Below are positions 53,100 to 63,413 of a stretch of DNA of 64,000 bases, in pieces. Each line of letters opens with the position of its first letter. Within the stretch, counting starts at the first letter, position 1. The notes beneath the pieces were generated by a model. It did no database searches. It was not told the origin of the DNA and saw nothing but the letters and a program-made list of their open reading frames with translations. This stretch comes from Stenotrophomonas sp. ATCM1_4 (GTDB lineage: Bacteria; Pseudomonadota; Gammaproteobacteria; Xanthomonadales; Xanthomonadaceae): positions 1,698,836 to 1,762,835 of the forward strand of contig NZ_QPFB01000001.1 of NCBI RefSeq assembly GCF_004348115.1, read 5' to 3'. The translations under genes and the position numbers were made by a program.

Positions 53100-55847
53100 T
53101 CAGAACTTGTAGCGCAGGCCCAGTGTGTACTGGCGCCCGGTCTCGCTGTACTCCAGCGGCAGCGACACCGAGGGGTTGGACACCCACGACTCCTGTGCCT
53201 CGTTGGTCAGATTGGCGCCTTCCAGGCTGATCTCCAGCTGGTCGCTGATGCGGTAACGGATCGAGGCATCGAGGAAGGTGGTGCCGCTCTGGCCGTGCAC
53301 GCCTTGGGCAGCGCTGTTGAAGCCGGCCTCGGTGCCCGGTACCTGGATCAGGTAGTCGTCACGGTTGGTGGCCGAGACACGCCCGGACCAGCGCTCGCCT
53401 TCGTAGAACAGCGTGGCATTCCACGCGTTCTTCGACAGGCCGGTGAGGTCGGTCTTCTGCGCCGCGGCGCCGGAGCTGGTCAGGTACTGGATCTTGGATT
53501 CGACGTAGGTGTAGTTGAGCTGCATGCCCAGGTTCGACCACTTGCCCGGCAGGAAGGTGAACGGCTGGGTGTAGTTGAACTCCACGCCGGTCAGGTCACC
53601 GCCCGGGGTGTTGATCGGCACGGTGAACACGAACTCGTCGGTGACGCTGGCGGTGGTGCCATCGAGCAGGTTGGCCGGCAGGCCGCTCTGCGAATAGATG
53701 CGGCTTTCGCGGGTGTTCTGGATGAAGCTCTCGATGTCCTTGTAGAACACCGCCACGCCCAGCATCGCACCGGCGTTGAAGTACCACTCGAAGCCCAGGT
53801 CGGCGGTCTTGGCACGGATCGGGTCGAGCATCGGGTTACCGCCGCTCACCGTGCGGGCACTGCCGCTGACATTGACCGTCACGCCGGGAGTCAGGCTGCC
53901 CAGGCCCGGACGCGACATCACCTTGGCCGCGCCGAAGCGGACCAGGAAGTCCGGGGTGATCTCCGCCACCAGGTTCAGCGACGGCAGGAAGTCGTTGTAC
54001 TCGCGGCCGACCGTGGTGCTGATCGGCGTGCCGCTCGCGGTGGCCACGCCTGTGGAGCTCTGCTTGGTCTTCACGTAACGGGCACCGATGTTGCCCGATA
54101 CCGGCACCGAGCCGATGTCGAAGCCGAACGTGCCCATCAACCAGGCGCCGCGGTCCTGCTCGGTGACGCTGCGCATGCTGGCCGCGTAATCGACCAGGGC
54201 GTAGTCGCCGGTGCCGTTGAGGATGCCGTAGGCATTGACGATGGCGTCGAAGTTGGGGACCACCCACTTGCCCGGCGAGCCGCTCATGCCCTGCAGGCTG
54301 GCCTGCTCGGTCATGTCAGCCGGCACGATCTTGCTGCCGTTGAAGGTCGGCACGTTGGTCTCGGTGGCGGCACGGCGGCGTTCGATCGAATCGAAGCGGA
54401 AATTCTTGGCCTGGATGCCGCCTTCCAGCGTGAACGACGGCGCGATGGCCCAGGAGAATTCAAGCTGGCCGTTGTCGAAGTCGTTGGAAACGTAGTTCTG
54501 GCGCAGGCGCACGGTGGACAGCGTCCAGCCGTTCGGGTCGGTCGGATCGATACCGTAGTTGAACACCGGCTTGTTGGCGTTGCCACGGTAGTCGTAGCTG
54601 TAGCCCTTGACGTTGAGCTTGTCCATCATGATCGTGGCCTGGATCGGGTTCTCGTGCTTGGAGCGCGAGGTGCCGACCTTGCCGGTGATCGTGAAGTTGT
54701 CGCTCAGGCGGTGCTCGCCGTCCAGGCTGACCTGGTAGAACTCGGTGCTCCACTCGTCGTGGCGGTTCTCGGCGCGGATGTCGACGTTGTCCATCTGCGC
54801 ATAGACCAGCGCGCCGTTGCGCACCTCGCCATCATTGACCAGGATTTCCTTCTTGCCGTCGTTGCTGGACTTGCTCAGGCCATTGGCCTCGATGTACTTC
54901 TCGTCGCGCTTGGCGTCGATCTTGGAGTACAGCGCATCCAGGCTGAAAGTGGTGCGGTCACTGGGCTTGAACTGCAGCGCGCCGGTCACGCCCAGGCGTT
55001 TCTGGTCATGCTCCATCAGCGTGTAGCGCGGGAAGCGCGGCGAGTATACGTCCGCACGCAGTGCATCCTTGAACGCGGAGGCCGGGTTGAAGCCACCGTT
55101 GGTATTGCCACCGGCCCAACGCACGGTGCCGGTGCCCTCTTCCACCGTCTCGCGCTCGGAATACGCCACCGACAACAACGCGCCGAACTTGCCGTCGGCC
55201 CAGTTGTTGGAAATCAGGCCGGCGAAGCGCGGCATCGCCGACTGCGAGGCATCGTTGTAGCCGGCCTGCACGTTGCCGACGATGGTCAGGCCGTCGTAGT
55301 CGAACGGACGCGCGGTGCGCAGGTCGACGGTAGCGCCCAGCGAGCCCTCTTCCACGTCGGCCGAGGCGGTCTTGCGCGCGATCAGCTGCGAGAACAGGTC
55401 CGAGGCGAACACGTTGAAGTCGAAGCCGCGGCCGCGGTTGGTGCCGCCCTGGCCATCGCTGCTGCCGACCGTGCTCAGCGCTTCCAGGCCGTTGATGCGC
55501 ACGCGGGTGAAGTCCGGGCCCAGGCCGCGCACCGAGATGTTGCGGCCTTCGCCGCCGTCACGGGTGATCACCACGCCGGGGATGCGCTGCAGCGATTCGG
55601 CCAGGTTGCTGTCCGGGAACTTGCCGATGTCCTCGGCGACGATGGCATCGACCATGCCGGTTTCGCCGCGCTTGATGTCCAGGGCCTTCTCGACGCTGGC
55701 GCGGTAGCCGGTGACGGTCACCGCATCCAGTTCGGTCGCCGCGGTACCCGCGTCCTGGGCGGCGGCGGTGCCGGCCTGCAGAGCCAGGCCGATGCCCAGC
55801 GCGAGCAAGGTAACCGGTGTCTTTTTTGATGCGTTACGTGGATCCAT
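53100..55847 (-). CDS. TonB-dependent outer-membrane receptor (carbohydrate type)
   Basis: This 915-residue receptor has a signal peptide (1-31), a TonB-box-like stretch (TELDAVTVTGYRAS), a plug domain (ESLQRIPGVVITRDGGEG, RNISVRGLGPDFTRVRINGLE) and a 22-strand barrel ending with the outer-membrane signal RYTLGLRYKF-like terminus (final Phe). It belongs to the class that brings oligosaccharides into Xanthomonadaceae (CUT loci). Gene neighbours kdgK and eda indicate uronate or 2-keto-3-deoxygluconate precursors. The start has GAGAGGGGAAG upstream. Confidence 0.92.
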   Translation of the reverse strand: MDPRNASKKTPVTLLALGIGLALQAGTAAAQDAGTAATELDAVTVTGYRASVEKALDIKRGETGMVDAIVAEDIGKFPDSNLAESLQRIPGVVITRDGGEGRNISVRGLGPDFTRVRINGLEALSTVGSSDGQGGTNRGRGFDFNVFASDLFSQLIARKTASADVEEGSLGATVDLRTARPFDYDGLTIVGNVQAGYNDASQSAMPRFAGLISNNWADGKFGALLSVAYSERETVEEGTGTVRWAGGNTNGGFNPASAFKDALRADVYSPRFPRYTLMEHDQKRLGVTGALQFKPSDRTTFSLDALYSKIDAKRDEKYIEANGLSKSSNDGKKEILVNDGEVRNGALVYAQMDNVDIRAENRHDEWSTEFYQVSLDGEHRLSDNFTITGKVGTSRSKHENPIQATIMMDKLNVKGYSYDYRGNANKPVFNYGIDPTDPNGWTLSTVRLRQNYVSNDFDNGQLEFSWAIAPSFTLEGGIQAKNFRFDSIERRRAATETNVPTFNGSKIVPADMTEQASLQGMSGSPGKWVVPNFDAIVNAYGILNGTGDYALVDYAASMRSVTEQDRGAWLMGTFGFDIGSVPVSGNIGARYVKTKQSSTGVATASGTPISTTVGREYNDFLPSLNLVAEITPDFLVRFGAAKVMSRPGLGSLTPGVTVNVSGSARTVSGGNPMLDPIRAKTADLGFEWYFNAGAMLGVAVFYKDIESFIQNTRESRIYSQSGLPANLLDGTTASVTDEFVFTVPINTPGGDLTGVEFNYTQPFTFLPGKWSNLGMQLNYTYVESKIQYLTSSGAAAQKTDLTGLSKNAWNATLFYEGERWSGRVSATNRDDYLIQVPGTEAGFNSAAQGVHGQSGTTFLDASIRYRISDQLEISLEGANLTNEAQESWVSNPSVSLPLEYSETGRQYTLGLRYKF

Positions 55848-55910
55848 GTGCTTCCCCTCTCCAAGGTCTACATGCGAATCGGCTGATCGTTATGTACTGC
55901 TGAGCGCGGA

Positions 55911-55925
55911 TGACACCGCTAGTCA
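55911..55925. promoter_or_regulatory. Candidate operator box before the TonB receptor
   Basis: TGACACCGCTAGTCA is an imperfect dyad with a central CG-type core, 63 bp upstream of the receptor start and next to a possible -35 TTGACT on the minus strand. It matches the box at 56058 in 13 of 15 positions. Confidence 0.55.
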
Positions 55926-56057
55926 AAATGGAAAGTAACAGCTGCGTGAAGGCGGGGCATCTTGCACTGCAACAGGCCGCAAGACCCTTGCAATACCTTG
56001 TCCCAAGGACATTCCCGCCCATTGCGGCGACGGGACAGGAGGACAGAAACGGTGAAA

Positions 56058-56072
56058 TGACACCGATAGCCA
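56058..56072. promoter_or_regulatory. Candidate operator box before kdgK
   Basis: TGACACCGATAGCCA lies 49 bp upstream of the kdgK start. It repeats the box at 55911 with two differences. Boxes of this TGACACCG form are typical of LacI- or GntR-type repressors of sugar loci (inference); no such regulator is in the window. Confidence 0.52.
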
Positions 56073-56121
56073 ATTTCCCGTGCCATGATGCGCGCCGGTT
56101 CGACGATGAGCAGGAGTCCCG

Positions 56122-57144
56122 ATGAATTCCCCCCGCGTTGTCTGTTTCGGTGAGCTGCTGCTGCGGCTGGGCGCCCCCGGCCACCAGCTGCTGCTGCAAA
56201 GCCCTTTCCTGGAGGTGCACTGCGGTGGCGCCGAAGCCAATGTCGGCGTGTCGCTGGCCCACTTCGGCCATGACGTGGCCATGGTCAGCGTGGTCGCCGA
56301 CAACCCGCTCGGTGCGGCGGTCACCGGCGAGCTGCGCCGCCACGGCGTGGACACCGGCCGGGTGCGCCGCGCCGAAGGCCGCATGGGCCTGTACTTCCTG
56401 ACCACCGGTGCCGGCCATCGTCCCAGCGAAGTGGTGTACGACCGCGCCGATTCGGCCTTCGCCAGCGCGCGCGCCGACAGCTACGACTGGCCGGCGCTGC
56501 TGCAGGGCGCGCAGTGGCTGCACCTGTCCGGGGTGAGCCCGGCACTGGGGCCGGAGGCGGCGCAGGCCACGCTCGACGCCGCGCGCGCGGCCTGCGCGCT
56601 GGGCATCAAGGTCTCCTTCGACGGCAACTTCCGGCCCAAGCTGTGGGAACGTTGGGGCGGGGACGCCAAGGCGATCCTGCGCGACCTGTTCGACTGCGCG
56701 CACATCGTGTTCGCCGACTACCGTGACATCGGCGTGGTGCTGGGCGGCGAGTTCGCGCAGGCCGACGCGCAGGCGCGCGTGGACGCGGCCGCGGCGATGG
56801 CCTTCGCCGCCTTCCCGCGCCTGCAGTACATGGCCTGCACGCAGCGCACCGCGCACAGCGTGGGCCACCATTCGATCGGTGCGATGCTGCTCGGCCGCGA
56901 TGGCACGCGCGCGCTCGCACCGGTCGAGGAGCTGACCGATATCATTGACCGCATCGGCGGTGGCGACGCGTTCGCTGCGGGCGTGCTGCACGGGTTGATC
57001 GAGGGCCTGGATGCCGACACCACCCTTCGCTTCGGCCTGGCGGCCGGTTGCCTGAAGCACTCGATCCCCGGTGATTTCAACCCGGTCGGCGTGGCCGACG
57101 TGATGGCCCTGATGGGCGAAGGAAAATTCGATGTCCGGCGCTGA
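56122..57144 (+). CDS. kdgK: 2-keto-3-deoxygluconate kinase
   Basis: This 340-residue PfkB-family sugar kinase phosphorylates 2-keto-3-deoxygluconate to KDPG, using ATP. The N-terminal VCFGELLLRLG, the sugar-binding GGAEANVG and the catalytic GGGDAFAAG (about residue 280) are present. AGGAG lies eight bases before the ATG. It overlaps eda by 14 bp, so the two steps are made together. It is divergent from the receptor gene. Confidence 0.93.
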   Translation: MNSPRVVCFGELLLRLGAPGHQLLLQSPFLEVHCGGAEANVGVSLAHFGHDVAMVSVVADNPLGAAVTGELRRHGVDTGRVRRAEGRMGLYFLTTGAGHRPSEVVYDRADSAFASARADSYDWPALLQGAQWLHLSGVSPALGPEAAQATLDAARAACALGIKVSFDGNFRPKLWERWGGDAKAILRDLFDCAHIVFADYRDIGVVLGGEFAQADAQARVDAAAAMAFAAFPRLQYMACTQRTAHSVGHHSIGAMLLGRDGTRALAPVEELTDIIDRIGGGDAFAAGVLHGLIEGLDADTTLRFGLAAGCLKHSIPGDFNPVGVADVMALMGEGKFDVRR

Positions 57145-57769
57145 TCCGCGCGTCCGCGCAGTGCTCAAACTGGCCCCGGTGATCCCGGTGTTCACCCCCG
57201 GGAACGTGGACGATGCGGTGCAGGTGGCGCATGCCTTGTTCCGTGGCGGGCTGCCGGTGATCGAGGTGACGTTGCGCACGTCCATCGCGCTGGACGCGAT
57301 CAAGGCGATGGTCGAGGCGGTGCCCGATGCGGTGGTGGGCGCCGGCACGGTGCTGAGCGCGGCGCAGATGGAACAGGTCAAGGCGGTTGGCGGCCGCTTC
57401 GCGGTATCGCCGGGCGCCACCGACCGGCTGTATGCCGCCGCGCGCGACACCGACCTGCCGTTGCTGCCGGGCGTGGCCACCTCCTCGGAGCTGATGCGCG
57501 GGCTGGAGCAGGGCCTGGATACGTTCAAGTTCTTCCCCGCGGTGCAGGCCGGTGGTGCGGCCATGCTCTCGGCCTGGAACGGCCCGTTCGGCGACGTGCG
57601 CTTCTGCCCGACCGGCGGCATCAGCGCGCAGACCGCCGCGCAGTTCCTGCACCTGCCCAACGTGCTGTGCGTGGGCGGCAGCTGGCTGACCACCCGTGAG
57701 CTGCTGCAGGCCCGCGACTGGGCCGGCATCGAGCAGTTGGCGCGACAGGCGTCGGTGTTGCCGGGTTGA
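57131..57769 (+). CDS. eda: KDPG/KHG aldolase
   Basis: This 212-residue class I aldolase splits 2-keto-3-deoxy-6-phosphogluconate into pyruvate and glyceraldehyde 3-phosphate, the final step of the Entner-Doudoroff and uronate routes. The Schiff-base Lys lies in TFKFFPA (about residue 132), the catalytic Glu in IEVTLRT, and the phosphate-binding segment is CPTGGI. Length is normal. It overlaps kdgK by 14 bp. Confidence 0.96.
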   Translation: MSGADPRVRAVLKLAPVIPVFTPGNVDDAVQVAHALFRGGLPVIEVTLRTSIALDAIKAMVEAVPDAVVGAGTVLSAAQMEQVKAVGGRFAVSPGATDRLYAAARDTDLPLLPGVATSSELMRGLEQGLDTFKFFPAVQAGGAAMLSAWNGPFGDVRFCPTGGISAQTAAQFLHLPNVLCVGGSWLTTRELLQARDWAGIEQLARQASVLPG

Positions 57770-57793
57770 TTGGAAGACGGGGCAGGGCGCTTC

Positions 57794-57991
57794 CCCCTCC
57801 CCAACCCTCCCCTTGGCTGCGCCAAAGGGAGGGGGCGGTCATGCGAGGTCTTTCAGATAGCAGCGATTGCCGCTTTTGCTCCCTCCCTTTGGCACAGCCA
57901 AGGGGGTGAAGAGGGGCGTTTGCACGCCACGGGCGTGCGACCCGATGAACGCCCGAGGCTGTGCCGCAGGGCCGGACGGGTTGGGGAGGGG
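57794..57991. repeat. Composite inverted-repeat element, interrupted copy
   Basis: The left arm starts at 57794, and the right arm begins at 57881 but is broken after CCAAGGG (57902); its outer end (GGGTTGGGGAGGGG) resumes about 75 bp later at 57978-57991. The insert holds GCACGCC/GGCGTGC (57922-57938) inside GGGCGTT/AACGCCC (57914-57954). Confidence 0.7.
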
Positions 57992-57999
57992 TCTGGCTC

Positions 58000-59856
58000 C
58001 TAAAGCTTCAACCGCCGATACAACGTACTGCGATTCACCCCCAGCCGCTTCGCCGCCTGGCTGACATTGCCATCGCACGCCGCCAGCGCCTGGCGCATCA
58101 CCTCCAGCGTCATCTCCTGCAGGCTGCCATCGCCGGCCGGGACGACGGCAGGCGTGGGCACCACAAGCAGATATTCCGGCAAGCACTCCGCCGCGATCAC
58201 CGCGGTCGGCTCGCTCAACGCCACCAACGTGCGCAGGCAGGCCACCAGTTGCCGCAGGTTGCCCGGCCAGTGGTAGGCCGCCAGCTTCTGCAGGGCCTGG
58301 TCCGACAACGTGCGCTGTTGCGCCAACGGCGCCCATAGCGCCTGCACCAGCGCGGTACGGTCCGCTTCCTCGCGCAACGCCGGCAAGCGCATCACGTGGT
58401 CGGCGATGCGGTAGTACAGGTCCGAACGGAAACGACCTTCATCCATCGCCTGCTGCAGGTCGCAATGCGTCGCGCAGACCAGCATGAAATCCAGCTTGAC
58501 CGGCTTGCCGCCCCCCAGCGGTGACAGTTCGCGGTCCTGCAGCACCCGCAGCAGGCGTGGCTGCAGGGCCAGTGGCATGTCACCGATCTCGTCCAGGAAC
58601 AACACGCCGCCCTGTGCCTGGCGCAGCAGGCCCGGGCTGCCCTGGCGACGCGCGCCGGTGAAGGCGCCTTCCTCGTAGCCGAACAGCTCGGCCTCGATCA
58701 ATCCTTCCGGCAGCGCTGCGCAGTTCACCGCGACGAACGGCTTGCCGGCACGGCTGCCACGCGCATGCAGCGCGCGCGCCGCAACCTCCTTGCCAGTGCC
58801 GGTCTCGCCCTGCAGCAACACCGGCAGACCGGCCTCCAGCACGCGGCCGGCGCGCGCCAGCTGCTGTTCCTGCGCCGCACTGAATACCGTGCCGGCCGCC
58901 GGCAAGGGCAGGGCGGGGCGCGCCTGCGGCACCGGCACGGATACCGCCTGCGCACGCGCCACGCGCGCCGCCGACGCCTCCAGTTGGCCGTGCAGGATGC
59001 GGCCACTACGGTCCTGCAGCATGCCGTCATCGCGCATGCGCGACAGCGGTGCATCGAACAATGCCTCATACGAGGCGCGGCCGATGTCACCACGCTCCAG
59101 CCCGAACAGGCGCAAGCCCACGCCGTTGGCCGCCACCAACCGTCCATTGCGGAAACCGAGCACCCCTTCACCGGCGGTCCCCAGCAGCGCGCGGTCGTGG
59201 TGCAGGCGCAGCAGCTCGCAGCTGTCCATGCCGTTCTCGAAGAAGCGGTGCTCGATGCGATTAGCCGCCAACCGCGCCAGGCCCAGCGCATGCATCTGCT
59301 GCACGCTGGCCGGTCCGGTGAAATCCAGCACGCCGACCAGTTGCCCATGCGGGTCATGGATGGGCGTGGCCGCGCAGCTGAGGATGCCGTGCGGTGCGAA
59401 GAAGTGCTCGCCGCCGCGCACCTCGATGGCCCGTCCTTCGACGATGGCGGTGCCGATGGCATTGGTGCCCACCGCCGCTTCGCTCCAGCACACGCCGGGC
59501 ATCAACGCGACGCGGCCGGCCCTGTCCAGGAAACCGGCATTGCCCTCGGCATTGAGTATCCAACCGGATTCGTCGGTGAGCAGCACGATGCTGTCGGTGC
59601 TGGCGGCATGCGCGGCCAGGCCATCGAGCTCGGCCCGCGCCAGGTGCCACAGGCGCTCGTGGCGCTCGCGCAGTTCACGCAGGTTGGCACCGGGCAGCGG
59701 TTCCAGCTGCGGCTGCGCATCGACCGCCAGGCCGCTGCGCTGGCAACGTCGCCACGATTGCAGGATGGCATCGGGCACGGTGCCGACGGGCAGGGTGCCC
59801 CGCTCGAAGAACGAACGCCGGGCGTTGCCCACGCGGTGTTGCGGTAGCTGTGCCAT
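58000..59856 (-). CDS. AcoR-type sigma-54-dependent transcriptional activator
   Basis: This 618-residue activator has an N-terminal GAF-type sensory region (about 60-215), a PAS-like stretch, an AAA+ domain with Walker A GETGTGKE (about 342-349), the sigma-54 contact loop GAFTGA and Walker B LFLDEIGD, and a Fis-type helix-turn-helix at the end ([18 protein letters not shown]). It is AcoR-like. It diverges from the aldehyde dehydrogenase gene, which has a -24/-12 promoter. The inducer is unknown; acetoin, ethanol or aldehydes are the family precedents. GGAG precedes the ATG. Confidence 0.92.
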   Translation of the reverse strand: MAQLPQHRVGNARRSFFERGTLPVGTVPDAILQSWRRCQRSGLAVDAQPQLEPLPGANLRELRERHERLWHLARAELDGLAAHAASTDSIVLLTDESGWILNAEGNAGFLDRAGRVALMPGVCWSEAAVGTNAIGTAIVEGRAIEVRGGEHFFAPHGILSCAATPIHDPHGQLVGVLDFTGPASVQQMHALGLARLAANRIEHRFFENGMDSCELLRLHHDRALLGTAGEGVLGFRNGRLVAANGVGLRLFGLERGDIGRASYEALFDAPLSRMRDDGMLQDRSGRILHGQLEASAARVARAQAVSVPVPQARPALPLPAAGTVFSAAQEQQLARAGRVLEAGLPVLLQGETGTGKEVAARALHARGSRAGKPFVAVNCAALPEGLIEAELFGYEEGAFTGARRQGSPGLLRQAQGGVLFLDEIGDMPLALQPRLLRVLQDRELSPLGGGKPVKLDFMLVCATHCDLQQAMDEGRFRSDLYYRIADHVMRLPALREEADRTALVQALWAPLAQQRTLSDQALQKLAAYHWPGNLRQLVACLRTLVALSEPTAVIAAECLPEYLLVVPTPAVVPAGDGSLQEMTLEVMRQALAACDGNVSQAAKRLGVNRSTLYRRLKL

Positions 59857-59867
59857 GGAAACTCCTG

Positions 59868-59884
59868 TGTCGCAGATTGCGACA
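59868..59884. promoter_or_regulatory. Perfect 7-3-7 inverted repeat, likely activator site
   Basis: TGTCGCAGATTGCGACA lies 12 bp before the activator start and about 140 bp upstream of the sigma-54 promoter at 60024. This position fits an upstream activator sequence that could also mediate autoregulation. Confidence 0.7.
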
Positions 59885-59992
59885 GGTGTCCGTTTGCCTG
59901 TTCCGATTAACAGCACAGTGCCGCGGCCACTGCAACGTCCGGGGCTGATGCGGCGCAACACCGGCCGCCCCGCGGCGCCGTCCCGGCGGCAT

Positions 59993-60008
59993 TTGCCGCG
60001 TGCGGCAA
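59993..60008. promoter_or_regulatory. Second inverted repeat near the sigma-54 promoter
   Basis: TTGCCGCGTGCGGCAA is a 7-2-7 perfect palindrome ending 15 bp before the -24 element. It may bind a repressor or may be coincidental in this GC-rich stretch. Confidence 0.45.
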
Positions 60009-60023
60009 CGCAGCACGGCGAAG

Positions 60024-60040
60024 TTGGCACTGCTCTTGCG
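60024..60040 (+). promoter_or_regulatory. Sigma-54 (-24/-12) promoter of the aldehyde dehydrogenase gene
   Basis: TTGGCACTGCTCTTGCG matches the -24/-12 consensus TGGCAC-N5-TTGC with the invariant GG and GC at the proper spacing, 60 bp before the ATG at 60100. The divergent gene encodes a GAFTGA activator. Confidence 0.87.
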
Positions 60041-60099
60041 CCTTGCAGGGACCACCGCCGCGCGCGGTCCATCCCATTGCTGATCCCGGAGATGCACGC

Positions 60100-61629
<1,530 letters not shown>

Positions 61630-61634
61630 CTCCA

Positions 61635-61664
61635 CATGCCCGGCACGCCAACGTGCCGGGCGTG
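61635..61664 (+). terminator. Hairpin between aldB and the alcohol dehydrogenase gene
   Basis: CATGCCCGGCACG (61635-61647) pairs with CGTGCCGGGCGTG (61652-61664), with one G-T pair and a CCAA loop, 6 bp after the aldB stop. It has no T-run, so it may weaken read-through rather than stop it. Confidence 0.6.
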
Positions 61665-61732
61665 ATCACGATCAATGCGCCGGACATGGGCCGGCGTCAG
61701 AGTAGGGCTATCCCCCAGTAAGGAGATCGACG

Positions 61733-62761
61733 ATGGACAAGACGATGAAAGCTGCGGTGGTTCGTGAATTCGGCAAGCCGCTGACCATCGAGGAAGTCCC
61801 GGTGCCGCGCCCGGCCGCCGGTGACATCCTGGTCAAGATCGAAGCCTGTGGCGTCTGCCACACCGACCTGCACGCCGCCGAAGGCGACTGGCCGGTCAAG
61901 CCCAACCCGCCCTTCATCCCCGGCCATGAAGGCGTTGGCCACGTGGTGGCGGTGGGTGCCGGCGTCACCCACGTGAAGGAAGGCGACCGCGTCGGCGTGC
62001 CGTGGCTGTACTCGGCCTGTGGCTACTGCGAGCACTGCCTGGGCGGCTGGGAAACCCTGTGCGAGAGCCAGCAGAACACCGGCTACTCGGTCAACGGTGG
62101 CTTCGCCGAGTACGCGCTGGCCAACGCCGGCTATGTCGGCCACCTGCCGGCCAACGTCGGCTTCGTCGAGATCGCCCCGGTGCTTTGCGCGGGTGTCACC
62201 GTGTACAAGGGCCTGAAGATGACCGACACCAAGCCCGGCGACTGGGTGGTGATTTCCGGGGTTGGCGGGTTGGGCCACATGGCGGTGCAATATGCCAAGG
62301 CGATGGGCCTGAACGTGGCCGCGGTGGACGTGGACGAGGCCAAACTGACCCTGGCCAAGCGCCTGGGCGCCACCGTCACCGTCAATGCCCGTACCACCGA
62401 CCCGGCGGCATTCCTGAAGAAGGAGATCGGCGGTGCCCATGGTGCGCTGGTCACGGCGGTCTCGCCGAAGGCCTTCGAGCAGGCGCTGGGCATGGTGCGG
62501 CGTGGCGGCACGGTATCGCTCAACGGCCTGCCGCCGGGCGATTTCCCGCTCAACATCTTCGGCATGGTGCTCAACGGCGTGACCGTGCGCGGCTCCATCG
62601 TCGGCACCCGCCTGGACCTGCAGGAATCGCTGCAGTTCGCCGCCGACGGCAAGGTCGCCGCGACGGTGAGCACCGACACGCTGGAGAACATCAACGACGT
62701 GTTCGCGCGCATGCGCGCCGGTGCCATCGAAGGCCGCGTGGTGCTGGATTTCAGCGCCTGA
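61733..62761 (+). CDS. adhP: Zinc-dependent alcohol dehydrogenase (AdhP type)
   Basis: This 342-residue MDR-family enzyme interconverts ethanol and acetaldehyde with NAD. The catalytic zinc ligands are in [15 protein letters not shown] and the late Cys, the structural zinc four-Cys lobe is [15 protein letters not shown], and the coenzyme loop is GVGGLG. The ATG at 61733 follows a strong AAGGAGA. It lies 103 bp after aldB, with a hairpin between, so it may have its own promoter as well as read-through. Confidence 0.94.
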   Translation: MDKTMKAAVVREFGKPLTIEEVPVPRPAAGDILVKIEACGVCHTDLHAAEGDWPVKPNPPFIPGHEGVGHVVAVGAGVTHVKEGDRVGVPWLYSACGYCEHCLGGWETLCESQQNTGYSVNGGFAEYALANAGYVGHLPANVGFVEIAPVLCAGVTVYKGLKMTDTKPGDWVVISGVGGLGHMAVQYAKAMGLNVAAVDVDEAKLTLAKRLGATVTVNARTTDPAAFLKKEIGGAHGALVTAVSPKAFEQALGMVRRGGTVSLNGLPPGDFPLNIFGMVLNGVTVRGSIVGTRLDLQESLQFAADGKVAATVSTDTLENINDVFARMRAGAIEGRVVLDFSA

Positions 62762-62814
62762 TGCATTGCCCCCGCCTGCGCCGAAGGTGCAGGGGAGGAT
62801 GGAAGCCATGAACA

Positions 62815-62855
62815 CCCCTCCCTTGGGCGCAGCCCAGGGGAGGGCCGGGGAGGGG
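62815..62855. repeat. Compact single-hairpin form of the composite repeat
   Basis: CCCCTCCC...GGGAGGG with an inner TTGGGC/GCCCA hairpin lies after adhP and ends GCCGGGGAGGGG. It has the outer ends of the 4384-type element without a long spacer. Confidence 0.65.
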
Positions 62856-62874
62856 TCGCTTTGAGCTTTCTCCC

Positions 62875-63270
62875 TCAGCCCGCCCGCACGTGCACCGCGG
62901 CGGTCGGCATCCGATCCAGCGCCAGCCACGCATCCTCGATCACCCCGCGCACCTTCTCCCAGCCCAGCCGCGATTCACCACGGCTCTGCTCCCAGTGCGC
63001 GGCCAGCTCGGCTTCGGTGTCGGCACTGCCGCGCGGCCAATCCGCAGCGTGCGTGACCAGCGCGAAGGCATAGGCCGGCTGCAGGTCACGCCAGCGCAGT
63101 GCGCCACGACGGCGACGCGCGTAGTCATCCAGGCTGTACTGCACGAAGTCCTGCGCCACCTCGTCGGCGGCATGCGCGCTGCGCTGCAGTCGCCCGCGCC
63201 GGATCACGCTCGGATCAGCCCGAAACAACGTCGGGGCGGGGCGGTGTTCGACACGGTCAGGGCGGTACAT
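62875..63270 (-). CDS. Small protein of unknown function
   Basis: This 131-residue protein is helical and Arg/Ala-rich, with DVAQD-like and FALVTHAADWPRG stretches that look conserved, but I recognise no family. It has no signal peptide or membrane segment. The ATG at 63270 follows AGGAGGAGGG at good spacing; an upstream in-frame ATG at 63300 is less likely. It lies between adhP (convergent) and the TonB receptor at the window end. Confidence 0.62.
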   Translation of the reverse strand: MYRPDRVEHRPAPTLFRADPSVIRRGRLQRSAHAADEVAQDFVQYSLDDYARRRRGALRWRDLQPAYAFALVTHAADWPRGSADTEAELAAHWEQSRGESRLGWEKVRGVIEDAWLALDRMPTAAVHVRAG

Positions 63271-63413
63271 GGCACGACCCTCCTCCTGCGGGGCAGCCAC
63301 AATTACGCCCCCTCCCGTCAGTTCGCCGTGAGCTGGCTGTTAGCGAACAGTGAGAGACGGCCGGTGAATGGGGCAGGGCAGAGCGGGGCCCTGGACGGCT
63401 GCCCGCCGCAGGC

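Noticed and set aside
52677..55829. A 1050-residue plus-strand frame across the TonB receptor
   Set aside because: It is antisense to a receptor with signal peptide, plug and barrel end; no family pattern exists in the other strand.
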